Of a stretch of DNA of 64,000 nt, positions 38,328 through 48,420 are shown piece after piece. Every line of letters starts with the position of its first letter. Position 1 is the first letter of the stretch. Position numbers and translations under genes: made by a program. The notes under the pieces are model-generated. The model was not told the DNA's origin and made no database searches. It saw only the letters and a program-made list of their open reading frames with translations. The DNA lies in assembly GCF_014385165.1 (NCBI RefSeq), contig NZ_JACRTF010000001.1, forward strand, positions 2,728,001 through 2,792,000. Reading direction: 5' to 3'. Origin of the DNA: Jilunia laotingensis. GTDB lineage: Bacteria > Bacteroidota > Bacteroidia > Bacteroidales > Bacteroidaceae.

Positions 38328-39980
<1,653 letters not shown>

Positions 39981-40013
39981 TTTCCCCAAAAAAGGAATAT
40001 TTTAAATCATAAG

Positions 40014-40053
40014 AAAGCTGCTTTTCCGATATAAAAGAAAAGCAGCTTTTTTG
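40014..40053 (+). terminator. Rho-independent terminator of groES-groEL
   Basis: A perfect 13-bp stem (AAAGCTGCTTTTC / GAAAAGCAGCTTT) with 10-nt loop and a T-run, 34 bp after the groEL stop. Confidence 0.88.
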
Positions 40054-40059
40054 TAACTA

Positions 40060-40067
40060 TATGTTTG
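40060..40067 (+). promoter_or_regulatory. Candidate -7 element of the second TPR-HTH regulator
   Basis: TATGTTTG matches TAnnTTTG, 58 bp before the start. It lies directly against the groEL terminator and has no clear -33, so it is only a candidate; TATATTCG at 40098-40105 is another. Confidence 0.3.
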
Positions 40068-40124
40068 CTCCAAACAGCGAAATTCAAAATAAAACTGTAT
40101 ATTCGCAGTAAATAGACATGAACA

Positions 40125-41822
40125 ATGAGGGAACCTTGTAAGTATATCCTTTTGTTTTTCGTTGTAATTGCCATATTGGGATGCGATGACAAGACTACTA
40201 CTGCGAAAATTCTTTTACAGGCGGAAAAGTTGATGGACGCTCAACCGGACAGTTCTTATATTCTTTTAAATCAGCTTGTATTCCCAGGTAATATGTCGGA
40301 GAAAGAGATGGCTGCCTACGCTTTGCTTATGGAGCAAGCTATTTATAAAAAAAGATTGCCCATGGAATCCGATTCTTTAATTCGTATTGCGGAGGAATAC
40401 TATGGAGAAGGAAAAGACTCTATTCGTAAAGGATGGTGTTATTTTTTGTACGGGCGTTATCATCATGAAAATAATGATAAGAAAAAAGCACTGGAATTTT
40501 ATCAGAAGGCATCACTAGCTACGTTAGGTACATCCGATTATAAATTGAATGAACAAATATATAATTGTTGGGGAACTTTACTTTTAAAAGAAAAGCCTTA
40601 TGACGATGGTGTAGATAAGTTAACAAAATCATTGGAATATGCCCGAATGGGGAAAGATACTATTGCCGAAGGCTTTGTGCTGAGGAATTTAGGGTTGAGT
40701 TATATGTGGAAAGGCGATTGGGATAGAGCGTTGAAAATACATAATGAAGGAATTAAGCTGGCAAGAAATATAAAAGATAATGATTTGTTAGTATCACTTT
40801 ATAATAATCTGAGCATCGTATATTGGAAGAAAGGGGAATACTCTTTGGCGTTGGATTATTTGAATACTTCTATGGATTTAAAACAGGATACCACGGATAA
40901 TGCTGCTGCTTATGCAATGAAAGGCGTACTTTTCTTTGCAATGGAACGTTATGATTCGGCAAGGTATTACATTGAAAAGCAAGGACTGGGAAATACGCTG
41001 TATTCAAAAGCCAATTATTATGACGGATTGTCTTTGTTGGAAGAGAGGTTGGGTAATTATAAGAAGGCATTACAGTATAGAAGTGAATTTGCCAATTATA
41101 TGGATTCTATCAGAAATGGTGAGAAAGATTGTGAATTGATTGCTTTGCAAAGAAAATATGACTATTCAATTATTCAGAATGAAAATAATCGCCTAAAACT
41201 GACCAAGCAAAAAAATGAAATTATAATGTTGGGCTTTCTTTTCATTATTATTCTGTTATTTCTGCTATATTGGGGGTATTATTATAAAAAGGGAAAAGAA
41301 CGGGAAGCACTGATACGAATGAAAGATGATTTGGTTAAACAAAGTGTGATAGAATTGCAAAAAAAGACTGTCCAGCTACAGAAACAACAGCAAGAATTGT
41401 TATCCAGAAGAGAAGAACTAAGTTTTTATCAGCAGAAAGAAAAAGACTTAAAATCGAGAATATGGAAGATGGATACGATTATCCAAAAGATAGAATCGAT
41501 TAATTCGTATAATGAAATTAAGCAAAATCGATCTATTGCCGAATTGGTTCTGTCTAATAAAGAATTAGCCGATCTGGAAGAAACAGTCAACCTCTGTTAT
41601 GACAACTTTGCTATACGTCTTCGTCAGGATTTTCCGAAGCTAAAAGAGGATGATGTATATCTTTGTTGTCTTGTTAAGGTGAGAGTACCTAATAAAAATA
41701 TAGCTTGTTTGTTGAATACAAATGAGGTAGCTCTGAAAAAACGGAGATATAGAATCAAGCATGACAGAATGGAACTTTCTGATGAAATAGAGAGTTTAGA
41801 ACAGTTCTTATCTCAATATTGA
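40125..41822 (+). CDS. Membrane TPR-coiled-coil-HTH regulator, lipoprotein-type N terminus
   Basis: A 565-residue paralogue of the regulator at 10845-12473. The N terminus carries a lipobox (AILGC, Cys at about residue 21), unlike the first paralogue. Tetratricopeptide repeats fill residues ~60-340, with YNNLSIVYWKKGEYSLAL as a typical repeat. A TM helix follows (about 366-386, IMLGFLFIIILLFLLYWGYY), then a Gln/Lys/Glu-rich coiled coil (390-450) and a C-terminal HTH region (LKEDDVYLCCLVKVRVPNKNI, recognition helix ALKKRRYRIKHD). A lipid anchor plus an internal TM would hold the TPR domain in the periplasm. It stands 212 bp upstream of the large anchor-J protein and probably controls it. Confidence 0.72.
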   Translation: MREPCKYILLFFVVIAILGCDDKTTTAKILLQAEKLMDAQPDSSYILLNQLVFPGNMSEKEMAAYALLMEQAIYKKRLPMESDSLIRIAEEYYGEGKDSIRKGWCYFLYGRYHHENNDKKKALEFYQKASLATLGTSDYKLNEQIYNCWGTLLLKEKPYDDGVDKLTKSLEYARMGKDTIAEGFVLRNLGLSYMWKGDWDRALKIHNEGIKLARNIKDNDLLVSLYNNLSIVYWKKGEYSLALDYLNTSMDLKQDTTDNAAAYAMKGVLFFAMERYDSARYYIEKQGLGNTLYSKANYYDGLSLLEERLGNYKKALQYRSEFANYMDSIRNGEKDCELIALQRKYDYSIIQNENNRLKLTKQKNEIIMLGFLFIIILLFLLYWGYYYKKGKEREALIRMKDDLVKQSVIELQKKTVQLQKQQQELLSRREELSFYQQKEKDLKSRIWKMDTIIQKIESINSYNEIKQNRSIAELVLSNKELADLEETVNLCYDNFAIRLRQDFPKLKEDDVYLCCLVKVRVPNKNIACLLNTNEVALKKRRYRIKHDRMELSDEIESLEQFLSQY

Positions 41823-41951
41823 TAGTTGTTTAAACTGGTTTTTAGTATTCGGATTATTGAATGGAACCAATTGTCTACCTCATAAAATTATTATTTATTG
41901 ATAAATGATTGATATATAATATTTTATATTTGTATAAGTATTGTCTGTTGT

Positions 41952-41967
41952 CCACCCTATTGTATCC
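41952..41967 (+). promoter_or_regulatory. C-rich element, candidate regulator site
   Basis: CCACCCTATTGTATCC, 48 bp upstream of the -7 box. It resembles 12535-12553 in sequence and position relative to a -7 element. Function is inference. Confidence 0.3.
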
Positions 41968-41975
41968 TTCACTTA

Positions 41976-42007
41976 ATTGTTTTTCCTCTTCTTTTTGCAT
42001 AATTTTG
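41976..42007 (+). promoter_or_regulatory. Promoter of the 42035 gene
   Basis: ATTG (41976-41979), 20-bp spacer, TAATTTTG (42000-42007). The start codon follows 27 bp after the -7 box. Confidence 0.52.
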
Positions 42008-42034
42008 TAATTAAGGACATAAAAATGCAAAATT

Positions 42035-45000
42035 ATGAAGAAACTATTACTAACAATTACTTTGTTTTTGCTTTCCTATGCAGGTATGGCACAGACGTTG
42101 GAGTTCATTGGTTCGGGACAGGCGATACAATCGCATGTAGGTATTCAAGAGAGTAGGGCTAATCTAAAAAGAAAAGCCTACATTGAGCGTGTAATGAAAT
42201 CAGGTACGACTGAACAGAATGATTTGCTTCAGGTCAAATTACTGAGTAAGAGTAAATCTGGTTCTGATGATGTAACTGTCATATTGAAAGTAGCAGAAGA
42301 TATTTCATATCTTGGATATCAGATGCTGCTCGATTCAAAAGCAGATACTTATGGTACGATAATTCCCTCTGGTGAATGGACAACCCGCCTGTCTACAGGA
42401 GATATGAGTGAGGAAGCATATTCACGGTTTGATTATAAGATTCCTGAAAATGCCAGCAGGATACTTAACGATTCGATTGTGGTATTCCCAGGGAGTACAG
42501 AAACCATCCGTATAGTTCCCGGTGTGTATGATTTTTGTATTATTTATCCGGACTATAACAGGTTCAGAAATGGTTTCTGGCTTGCAAAGGGGGATTGGTG
42601 TCGGATAGATGACTATGAGTTCGAGAAAGGTTACATTTATACTTTCGAAGTTAGTTCGCAAGGTGATACCGGTTTTTATCCGCCATTCAATCTTAAAGCT
42701 GAGAAATTGGAACTTCCGAAAGACGGAATTTTAGGTGAGAATGAAATAATCAAATTGCTTATTGATAATGTGGGAACTCAGGTTGCTACAGATTTTGAAG
42801 TTTCTTATCAGATTAATAATCGCGAGGAAGTTGTGGAAAATGTGACATCTTCAGTTGCAGCAGGTGAGAGCCTTCTTTACACCTTTGAAACAAAGGCAAA
42901 TTTAACTTCACCGGGATTATATAAAGTCAAAGCTCAGATTTATTGGGATAAAGACATGGAGAACAATAATAACGTTGTGACATCGGATGTAAAACACCCA
43001 TCGGTAATTAAGCTTCCTTTTGTGGAGAATTTCGAGTCGGAGACTAATGTAAGGGCCAACTGGAATATCGTGGATGCTAATAAGGATGGCTGTACATGGG
43101 CTTGGTATTCTTATGGTAGTTCGGATGGAGGTACAGGAGCAATAAATTATAACAAAACATTTGCTTCTCAGGATGCGGATGATTATTTGGTTTCCGATCC
43201 TATCTTTTTGCCTCAAGGGGAATCGCATGTCAGTTTTGATTATATGACGAGTTTAAGTAGTGGGAGTGAGGTTTTAGAAATCTTATATGGGACTTCTATG
43301 AATCCGGCAGATATGACTGTACTTAATCGTATTGAAAATATTAATAATATAGAATGGAAAAAAGGTATTATTAATTTCGAGGTGTCAAAAGAAGGAAATT
43401 ATCATTTGGCTTTTCATATAGTGACTCCGAAGGAAAATGGGTATGATTTGACCCTCGATGCAATTTCAGTTGATGTTGGTAAGTATGTCGGTGTCCCGGA
43501 TTTGGAATTGATTAAACTCAGATTGCCGGCTTCTTCATGCGATGTTCAGGATGTATGGGGAATTAAGGCTGATATTGGAAATAATGGAAATGAAGGAATA
43601 AATGTATTTACGTTGAATCTGCAAATAGATAATGGGGATATTGTTTCTCAAAGTTATTCGGAATACATTGCACCCGGTGAAACTAAAACTGTAGATATTT
43701 GGTCAACGACTGGGACATTTTCTTTTCCGGAGAAGAGGAAATATACTGTTAAATGTTGGGGAGAATGTGAAAGAGATACTCTTATGGACAATAACGGTAT
43801 TGAACTTAATTTGTATAATTATGAGCCGATAACTGAACTTCCATTCTATTCACGTTTTGATAATGAAGCATCTGCTTCCGATTGGTATACTTCCGATCAG
43901 AAAGCTTGGATTTATGATGAGGAGTATACAACGTATGAAAATTTAGAAGATTCTATTCCTTTGGTTTCGAGATGCATCCATTTGGAACCGGGTAGTTATC
44001 GGGTGCGATTACGTTATTCTTCTGGATTGTCTATTATGGGATATGTTGCAAAAGAAAATTTTCTGATGATGTGTGGGCTGTCCGGAACGGATCCAATGAA
44101 TTGGGATTCCTTTATGGATGCCAGGGATGAGTTTGGAAAAGAGTTAACGAAAGAAGCTATTTTAAAAATCACGGAAACCGGTGATTATTGTATAGCGATC
44201 ATGACTACGGAATGGGGAAATTTGAAAATGGGCTTATTATCAGTTTTTGAAGTTTATTTGGAAAGGGTGGCAGATCATGATTTAAGACTCGAAAGCTTTA
44301 TTCCTTTGACGTTATCTGCCCAAATACCTGCAAAACAACTAAAAGGTGTTCATTCTTTTACTGCTTCTGTACTGAATCATGGAGCTACCATAGAACAAAA
44401 TGTAAAAGTGGAAGTAAAGGATGGTGATGAATGGTCGGTTAATTCTGATGTAATTGATCAATTGAAACCTGAGGTAAAACAGACTATGTTCATGCAAAGT
44501 GAACTTCCGGAATGGAAAAAAGGTTCGGATGTAAATTTGCATGTCATGGCACTTGCCGATGGTGATGCGAAATCGGAAGAACTCGTTTATTCATTTGCAG
44601 TAAGTGATACGGTGTTTGCACAAGACAGGGTTACTGAATATAAGAATGGAGTTGGAGCAAAGTTGCCTATTTCGTTCGGTAATGTGTTCACTTTAGTCGA
44701 AAAGGATACATTAACGTCCATGTCTGTCGGATTTACAAATGTAGCACAAGATATCCCGGTAGATATTGCTGTTTATCAAGTTGATGAGAAAAATAGAATA
44801 ATTTCTACCATCCTAAAGCAAAGTGTTGTTCGACCGCAAAAGGCCGGTTTATACACATATTCATTGCCTACACGGCTTTTGAATCCCGGAAGTTATTATT
44901 TCGAAATTTCACAAAAAGGAGATGATAATATATTAGTGGCTTGCGATTCACGGGAGAATGAATCGTTCTATGCAACTTTGAATGATTCGTTAGTGCAAAT

Positions 45001-46210
45001 TGGTAATTACGGTAATATAATGGTACGTGCGAATTTTGCACATAATGCAGTGGTTTATGATTATGATGTAGCCGTGGATAAAATAACTCAGCCTCTTTTG
45101 AAGGGTGTATTCAAAGAGAATGAAAAGATCACGGCTGTTGTTGTAAATAACGGTTGCAAGGCTATTGATAATATTCCGATGCATTGTTCCGTCAATAACA
45201 AAGAGTTGCCTCAGGAAACAATAAATCATCTGGAACCTTATGAAAGCAAAGAGGTTTCCTTTATTGCCGATCTTTCTGAAGCAGGGGAATATGTGATAAA
45301 AGTTTGGTCTACTGCAGCAGTTGACGAAAACCCGGCTAATGATGTGTGTGAACTATCTGTCACATGTGATCGGCGCAGTACGGTTTATGAAATGAATTTT
45401 GAAGAGTGTGACGATTTTGCAGTGACCGACTTTGTTCCTGCATGGACTGTATTTGATGGGGATGGTGCTAATACAGAGCGATTTCAGTCTTATCTCTTCC
45501 CTCATGCAGGGGAACCTATGGGTTTCATTGCATTTAATCCGTATGAAACTACTCCTTCCATGGAATTAATTACAGATATTCTACCCCATAGCGGATTACG
45601 TTTCGGTGCTTGTTTTGCCGCTCACGGAGCTAAGAATGACGATTGGTTGATTACTCCGAAATTGAAATTAGGAACAGGCTCTTCTATAAGTTTGTATGTA
45701 AAGAGCTATGTTAGTAACTATGGGCTTGAAGCTTATCAAATCATGGTTTCAGAAACGGATAATTTGCCTGGAAGTTTCGTTAGTGTGGGTGATGTACGAA
45801 ATGCTCCTTATGAAGAATGGGAAAATGTGGTGGTTGACTTAAGTGCATATGATGGAAAAGAAGTATATGTGGCTGTGAGATGTGTTTCTGAAGATGCTTT
45901 TGTATTTATGGTGGATGATATTGAAATATTGACTTCATTGACTTCCATTGAAAGTACATCTGATGAAAAAGAAGTAAAATTATATCCCAACCCCGTAAAG
46001 AGAGGTGAAGTGGTGAATTTAGAAACTGCCGGTAGGATAGAATCGGTTAATATATATGATGCTTACGGTAGACTTGTATTTGTTGAAAAGATTCAGACCG
46101 AAACTGATATATATAAGATGAATACTATAAATCTAAATGATGGAATATATGTTGTTACAGTGAGTGGAACATCAGGAATGACGAATTTTAAACTGATCGT
46201 GACTGAATAA
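42035..46210 (+). CDS. Large secreted choice-of-anchor-J protein with type A sorting domain
   Basis: A 1391-residue protein of unknown function. Signal peptide cleaved after GMAQ (residue 20). Choice-of-anchor-J-like domains occur near 325-480, 605-740 and 1150-1310, the last with NDDWLITPKLKL and AFVFMVDDIEI. CARDB-like Ig modules lie between them (for example LLIDNVGTQVATDFEVSYQIN, about 240-260). The C terminus is the clearest type IX sorting domain of the window: VKLYPNPVKRGEVV, then VNIYDAYGRLV and GIYVVTVSG, ending KLIVTE. It is therefore predicted to cross the outer membrane and be surface-attached or released. Monocistronic, with a good promoter and terminator, and directly downstream of the lipoprotein-type TPR-HTH regulator. 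Confidence 0.78.
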   Translation: MKKLLLTITLFLLSYAGMAQTLEFIGSGQAIQSHVGIQESRANLKRKAYIERVMKSGTTEQNDLLQVKLLSKSKSGSDDVTVILKVAEDISYLGYQMLLDSKADTYGTIIPSGEWTTRLSTGDMSEEAYSRFDYKIPENASRILNDSIVVFPGSTETIRIVPGVYDFCIIYPDYNRFRNGFWLAKGDWCRIDDYEFEKGYIYTFEVSSQGDTGFYPPFNLKAEKLELPKDGILGENEIIKLLIDNVGTQVATDFEVSYQINNREEVVENVTSSVAAGESLLYTFETKANLTSPGLYKVKAQIYWDKDMENNNNVVTSDVKHPSVIKLPFVENFESETNVRANWNIVDANKDGCTWAWYSYGSSDGGTGAINYNKTFASQDADDYLVSDPIFLPQGESHVSFDYMTSLSSGSEVLEILYGTSMNPADMTVLNRIENINNIEWKKGIINFEVSKEGNYHLAFHIVTPKENGYDLTLDAISVDVGKYVGVPDLELIKLRLPASSCDVQDVWGIKADIGNNGNEGINVFTLNLQIDNGDIVSQSYSEYIAPGETKTVDIWSTTGTFSFPEKRKYTVKCWGECERDTLMDNNGIELNLYNYEPITELPFYSRFDNEASASDWYTSDQKAWIYDEEYTTYENLEDSIPLVSRCIHLEPGSYRVRLRYSSGLSIMGYVAKENFLMMCGLSGTDPMNWDSFMDARDEFGKELTKEAILKITETGDYCIAIMTTEWGNLKMGLLSVFEVYLERVADHDLRLESFIPLTLSAQIPAKQLKGVHSFTASVLNHGATIEQNVKVEVKDGDEWSVNSDVIDQLKPEVKQTMFMQSELPEWKKGSDVNLHVMALADGDAKSEELVYSFAVSDTVFAQDRVTEYKNGVGAKLPISFGNVFTLVEKDTLTSMSVGFTNVAQDIPVDIAVYQVDEKNRIISTILKQSVVRPQKAGLYTYSLPTRLLNPGSYYFEISQKGDDNILVACDSRENESFYATLNDSLVQIGNYGNIMVRANFAHNAVVYDYDVAVDKITQPLLKGVFKENEKITAVVVNNGCKAIDNIPMHCSVNNKELPQETINHLEPYESKEVSFIADLSEAGEYVIKVWSTAAVDENPANDVCELSVTCDRRSTVYEMNFEECDDFAVTDFVPAWTVFDGDGANTERFQSYLFPHAGEPMGFIAFNPYETTPSMELITDILPHSGLRFGACFAAHGAKNDDWLITPKLKLGTGSSISLYVKSYVSNYGLEAYQIMVSETDNLPGSFVSVGDVRNAPYEEWENVVVDLSAYDGKEVYVAVRCVSEDAFVFMVDDIEILTSLTSIESTSDEKEVKLYPNPVKRGEVVNLETAGRIESVNIYDAYGRLVFVEKIQTETDIYKMNTINLNDGIYVVTVSGTSGMTNFKLIVTE

Positions 46211-46557
46211 GCGGATGTAGAGTATTGCCGATAATCTATAGAGGGTTACACAACGTACTGATGTGTAACCCTTTTCAATTAACGTTTCTATGAGTTGTTC
46301 TGTAACCTTTTTTGCCATATCTGCTACTTGATTAATGGATTATGTAAAGAAGTAGTAGCCATTCATAATGAAAAGTTGTGTGTTTAACGTATGCTAATAA
46401 CATTCCAATATCATTGGCAAGAAGACTTCCTAATGTTAAAAAGAACCAATGATAGGGTCTTTTAGTATTTCTGTAATATCAATACTTATTCTATTTTGTT
46501 ACTTTTAGCTGTTGTAATTCTGACTGAATGTTTTTTATTTAATTAATAATCTATCAA
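46211..46557. other. Intergenic region with terminator and a lone ECF-like -35
   Basis: 347 bp without a gene. It contains the terminator at 46242-46275 and, at 46301-46310, TGTAACCTTT in a context (TTCTGTAACC) shared with the sigma-factor promoters at 47332-47424, but with no matching CGTCTAAC -10. No ORF or other repeat is seen. Confidence 0.5.
46242..46275 (+). terminator. Rho-independent terminator of the 42035 gene
   Basis: A perfect 11-bp stem (AGGGTTACACA / TGTGTAACCCT) with 9-nt loop and a short T-run, 32 bp after the stop. Confidence 0.85.
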
Positions 46558-46776
46558 ATGGACAAAAAAGAGATTGGCTTTCATGCTGGAAAAATTTGGC
46601 AGTTGTTAAGTAACAACGAAAAATGGAGTTATGAAAATCTGAAAAGTAAATCCGGTCTTAAGGATGAAGAATTGGGGGCTGCTCTTGGTTGGTTGGCGCG
46701 AGAGGATAAAATCGAGTTTGAACAACAGGAAGAGGGGTTATATGTTTATCTTTGCGTAAATGTTTATATTGGTTGA
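46558..46776 (+). CDS. Small winged-helix protein, DUF2582-like
   Basis: A 72-residue protein whose whole length is one winged helix-turn-helix: helix 1 GFHAGKIWQLLSNNEKW, helix 2 SYENLKSKSGL, recognition helix DEELGAALGWLAREDKI, and a two-stranded wing EFEQQEEGLYVYL. Small stand-alone proteins of this kind are common in Bacteroidetes; the DNA target is unknown. Monocistronic, ended by a hairpin shared with the converging membrane-protein gene. Confidence 0.75.
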   Translation: MDKKEIGFHAGKIWQLLSNNEKWSYENLKSKSGLKDEELGAALGWLAREDKIEFEQQEEGLYVYLCVNVYIG

Positions 46777-46798
46777 GGTATATTTACGAGAAAATGAA

Positions 46799-46842
46799 AT
46801 CCCCGGAATGTAACTGTATCACTCATTCCGGAGATTACTTTT
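46799..46842. terminator. Bidirectional hairpin terminator
   Basis: Stem CCGGAATG / CATTCCGG (46803-46810, 46824-46831), extended by ATC/GAT on both sides across one mismatch, with T-rich DNA after it. Lies between the winged-helix gene and the converging 47267-46848 gene. Confidence 0.65.
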
Positions 46843-46847
46843 TGAGT

Positions 46848-47267
46848 TTAATCCTTATTCTTCTTACCCATTTTATTTTCAATAAGGAAAGCGACAATCA
46901 ATCCTACTCCACCAAAGAGAAGAACATTGGCACCATAAATGACACTAATCATTTGTCGTACGTTCCAATCCATGTTTGCCATCGTGACATAACCGGGAAC
47001 TTGATTGGCACAGATGAAGAAACCGATTAACAATCCGAGACCGATACCTAACATCAGACATCCTCCTTTTAATGCGCCAGAAGACACTCTGCTACGACTG
47101 TAATCCGGTAAGGAGAATTTTCCGCTGAGATTGGTTGCAGATATCTTGTCACCTAATTTTTCGATAATAGTCATCCGTTCGCGTCTACAGACAAAGAGTT
47201 CAAACAATTTATAAATACCTAATGTAATTATTCCTATAACGGTAGGAACCATGATAAAATCCATCAT
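46848..47267 (-). CDS. Small inner-membrane protein, DUF6249-type
   Basis: A 139-residue protein with three hydrophobic segments: MVPTVIGIITLGIYKLFELF near the N terminus, CLMLGIGLGLLIGFFI (about 70-85) and ANVLLFGGVGLIVAFLI (about 112-128). A basic loop (VCRRERMTIIEKLGDKI) sits between the first two. It fits the DUF6249 family often found beside ECF sigma factors in Bacteroidetes. Its promoter is a mirror copy of the sigma-factor promoter, so it is very likely a member of that sigma factor's regulon and perhaps part of its signal circuit. The second Met (47264) is an equal start. Confidence 0.7.
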   Translation of the reverse strand: MMDFIMVPTVIGIITLGIYKLFELFVCRRERMTIIEKLGDKISATNLSGKFSLPDYSRSRVSSGALKGGCLMLGIGLGLLIGFFICANQVPGYVTMANMDWNVRQMISVIYGANVLLFGGVGLIVAFLIENKMGKKNKD

Positions 47268-47308
47268 AATTTTATTGTTTTTAAATGAATAATTTCGTTC
47301 TTTGTACT

Positions 47309-47338
47309 GTTGGACGCAGTTGATTGGAAAAGGTTACA
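47309..47338 (-). promoter_or_regulatory. ECF-type promoter of the DUF6249-type gene
   Basis: On the minus strand TGTAACC (47332-47338), 15-bp spacer, then CGTCCAAC (47309-47316). Predicted start near 47304, leaving a ~37-nt leader. Left arm of a ~49-bp imperfect inverted repeat with the sigma-factor promoter. Confidence 0.6.
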
Positions 47339-47394
47339 GAATAAGTGAAGAATCTCTTTACTTTTTATTCTTCATTTTTAGTTTTCACTTATTC

Positions 47395-47424
47395 TGTAAC
47401 CTTTTTCAAAGACTTGCGTCTAAC
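47395..47424 (+). promoter_or_regulatory. ECF-type autoregulatory promoter of the sigma factor
   Basis: TGTAACC (47395-47401), 15-bp spacer, CGTCTAAC (47417-47424): the AAC/CGTC pattern typical of ECF promoters. The ATG at 47433 is only 8 bp after the -10, so the mRNA would be nearly leaderless. Confidence 0.6.
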
Positions 47425-47432
47425 AGTTCATC

Positions 47433-47984
47433 ATGGTACAAAACGAAGAGAAACAATACATAGCACGAATATTAGATGGAGATACGGAATGTTTTTCCTT
47501 TTTTCTCGATCGTTATGGACGTCCTCTTTTTACATTGATTGTACAGATTGTAGGGTGTGCTGAGGATGCGGAAGAATTGGTTCAGGATGTTTTTTTGAAG
47601 GCATTTCGGAATCTGAGTAGCTATAAAGGTGAGTGCTTGTTTTCTACATGGCTTTACCGAATAGCTTATAATGCAGCGGTGTCTGCTACTCGCAGAAAGA
47701 AACAGGAGTTTTTCTATATGGAGGAAAATACGATTAATAATGTACCTGATGAAAAAGCAGATGAGGTACTTTGTCCTAGCGATGATGAAGAACGGACTGT
47801 TAAATTGATACAGGCTATAAATCTGTTAACGGCTGAAGAGAAAGCATTGATTACTCTATTTTATTATGAAGAGAAATCGGTTGAAGAGATTGGTGAAGTA
47901 TTGAAGCTATCCACTGGGAATGTAAAAGTGAAATTACATCGTACACGGAAGAAGCTTTATTTATTGATGAATACAGGAGAGTAA
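47433..47984 (+). CDS. ECF RNA polymerase sigma factor
   Basis: A 183-residue sigma-70 family protein of the extracytoplasmic-function type. Region 2 is at about residues 10-80, with the core-binding helix EDAEELVQDVFLKAFRNL and the -10 recognition stretch STWLYRIAYNAAVSATRR. Region 4 is at about 125-180, with the HTH KSVEEIGEVLKLSTGNVKVKLHRTRKKL. There is no extra domain, and the usual linker joins the two regions. Its own promoter carries an ECF-like AAC/CGTC signature, implying autoregulation. The next gene, 3 bp downstream, encodes a small membrane protein that is the natural candidate for its regulator. Confidence 0.93.
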   Translation: MVQNEEKQYIARILDGDTECFSFFLDRYGRPLFTLIVQIVGCAEDAEELVQDVFLKAFRNLSSYKGECLFSTWLYRIAYNAAVSATRRKKQEFFYMEENTINNVPDEKADEVLCPSDDEERTVKLIQAINLLTAEEKALITLFYYEEKSVEEIGEVLKLSTGNVKVKLHRTRKKLYLLMNTGE

Positions 47985-47987
47985 GTT

Positions 47988-48359
47988 ATGAATATGAATA
48001 GTAATAATACAGGAAGTATGCTGAAAAAGGCACTTGAAAAGAGACAAAATGGAAGTTTGCCTTCTAATTTTTCTTTTCATATGATGGAGAAAATCCGTAT
48101 TGAAGCAGCAAAACAGGAAAAGAAAAAACACAGAATGATTATCTTCTATTTAATACTAGCCTTGATGATGATTCTGGGTGTATCTATCTATAGTTTATTC
48201 TTTTATTTGGATTTCAAACCGGAAGATTTTCTTCCTCATGTATATCTTTCCTCAGATTTTTCTTCTTTATTGGGTTTTTATACTTACATAGCTTTGTTAG
48301 TATTAGGATTATTAGGGTTAGATCTTTGGTTAAGAAAACGAAGTTCGGCTGATAAATAA
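47988..48359 (+). CDS. Small two-TM protein, putative regulator of the ECF sigma factor
   Basis: A 123-residue protein with a charged cytoplasmic N terminus (SMLKKALEKRQNGSLPSNFSFHMMEKI, a pattern found at the start of Bacteroidetes anti-sigma-like proteins). Two TM helices follow: about 50-72 (MIIFYLILALMMILGVSIYS) and about 94-114 (FYTYIALLVLGLLGLDLWL). There is no zinc-binding HxxxCxxC anti-sigma motif. It starts 3 bp after the sigma factor stop, so co-expression is certain in practice. Anti-sigma activity is inferred from position and topology only. Confidence 0.6.
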   Translation: MNMNSNNTGSMLKKALEKRQNGSLPSNFSFHMMEKIRIEAAKQEKKKHRMIIFYLILALMMILGVSIYSLFFYLDFKPEDFLPHVYLSSDFSSLLGFYTYIALLVLGLLGLDLWLRKRSSADK

Positions 48360-48420
48360 AAAAACGAACGTAAGGGGCAGTCCCAATGTTGTTCAATTAT
48401 AGAATTAAGAATTTTAAACC

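Larger units (their letters stand above)
47305..47433. repeat. Long inverted repeat forming a mirrored divergent promoter
   Basis: A 22-bp perfect core (47328-47349 / 47383-47404, spacer ~33 bp) extends outward imperfectly to about 49 bp per arm, including both -35 and -10 boxes and a common ACTGTT flank. Confidence 0.75.

Noticed and set aside
40125..41822. TPR-HTH protein as a histidine kinase or hybrid two-component sensor
   Set aside because: No H-box, N/G boxes or receiver Asp pattern; after the TM helix there is only coiled coil and a DNA-binding region.
46752..47030. 92-residue plus-strand frame after the winged-helix gene
   Set aside because: Runs through the terminator hairpin and opposite the DUF6249-type gene; not a real gene.
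47345..47563. 72-residue plus-strand frame overlapping the mirrored promoter
   Set aside because: Overlaps the sigma-factor start in another frame and covers the ECF promoter; no coding signal.
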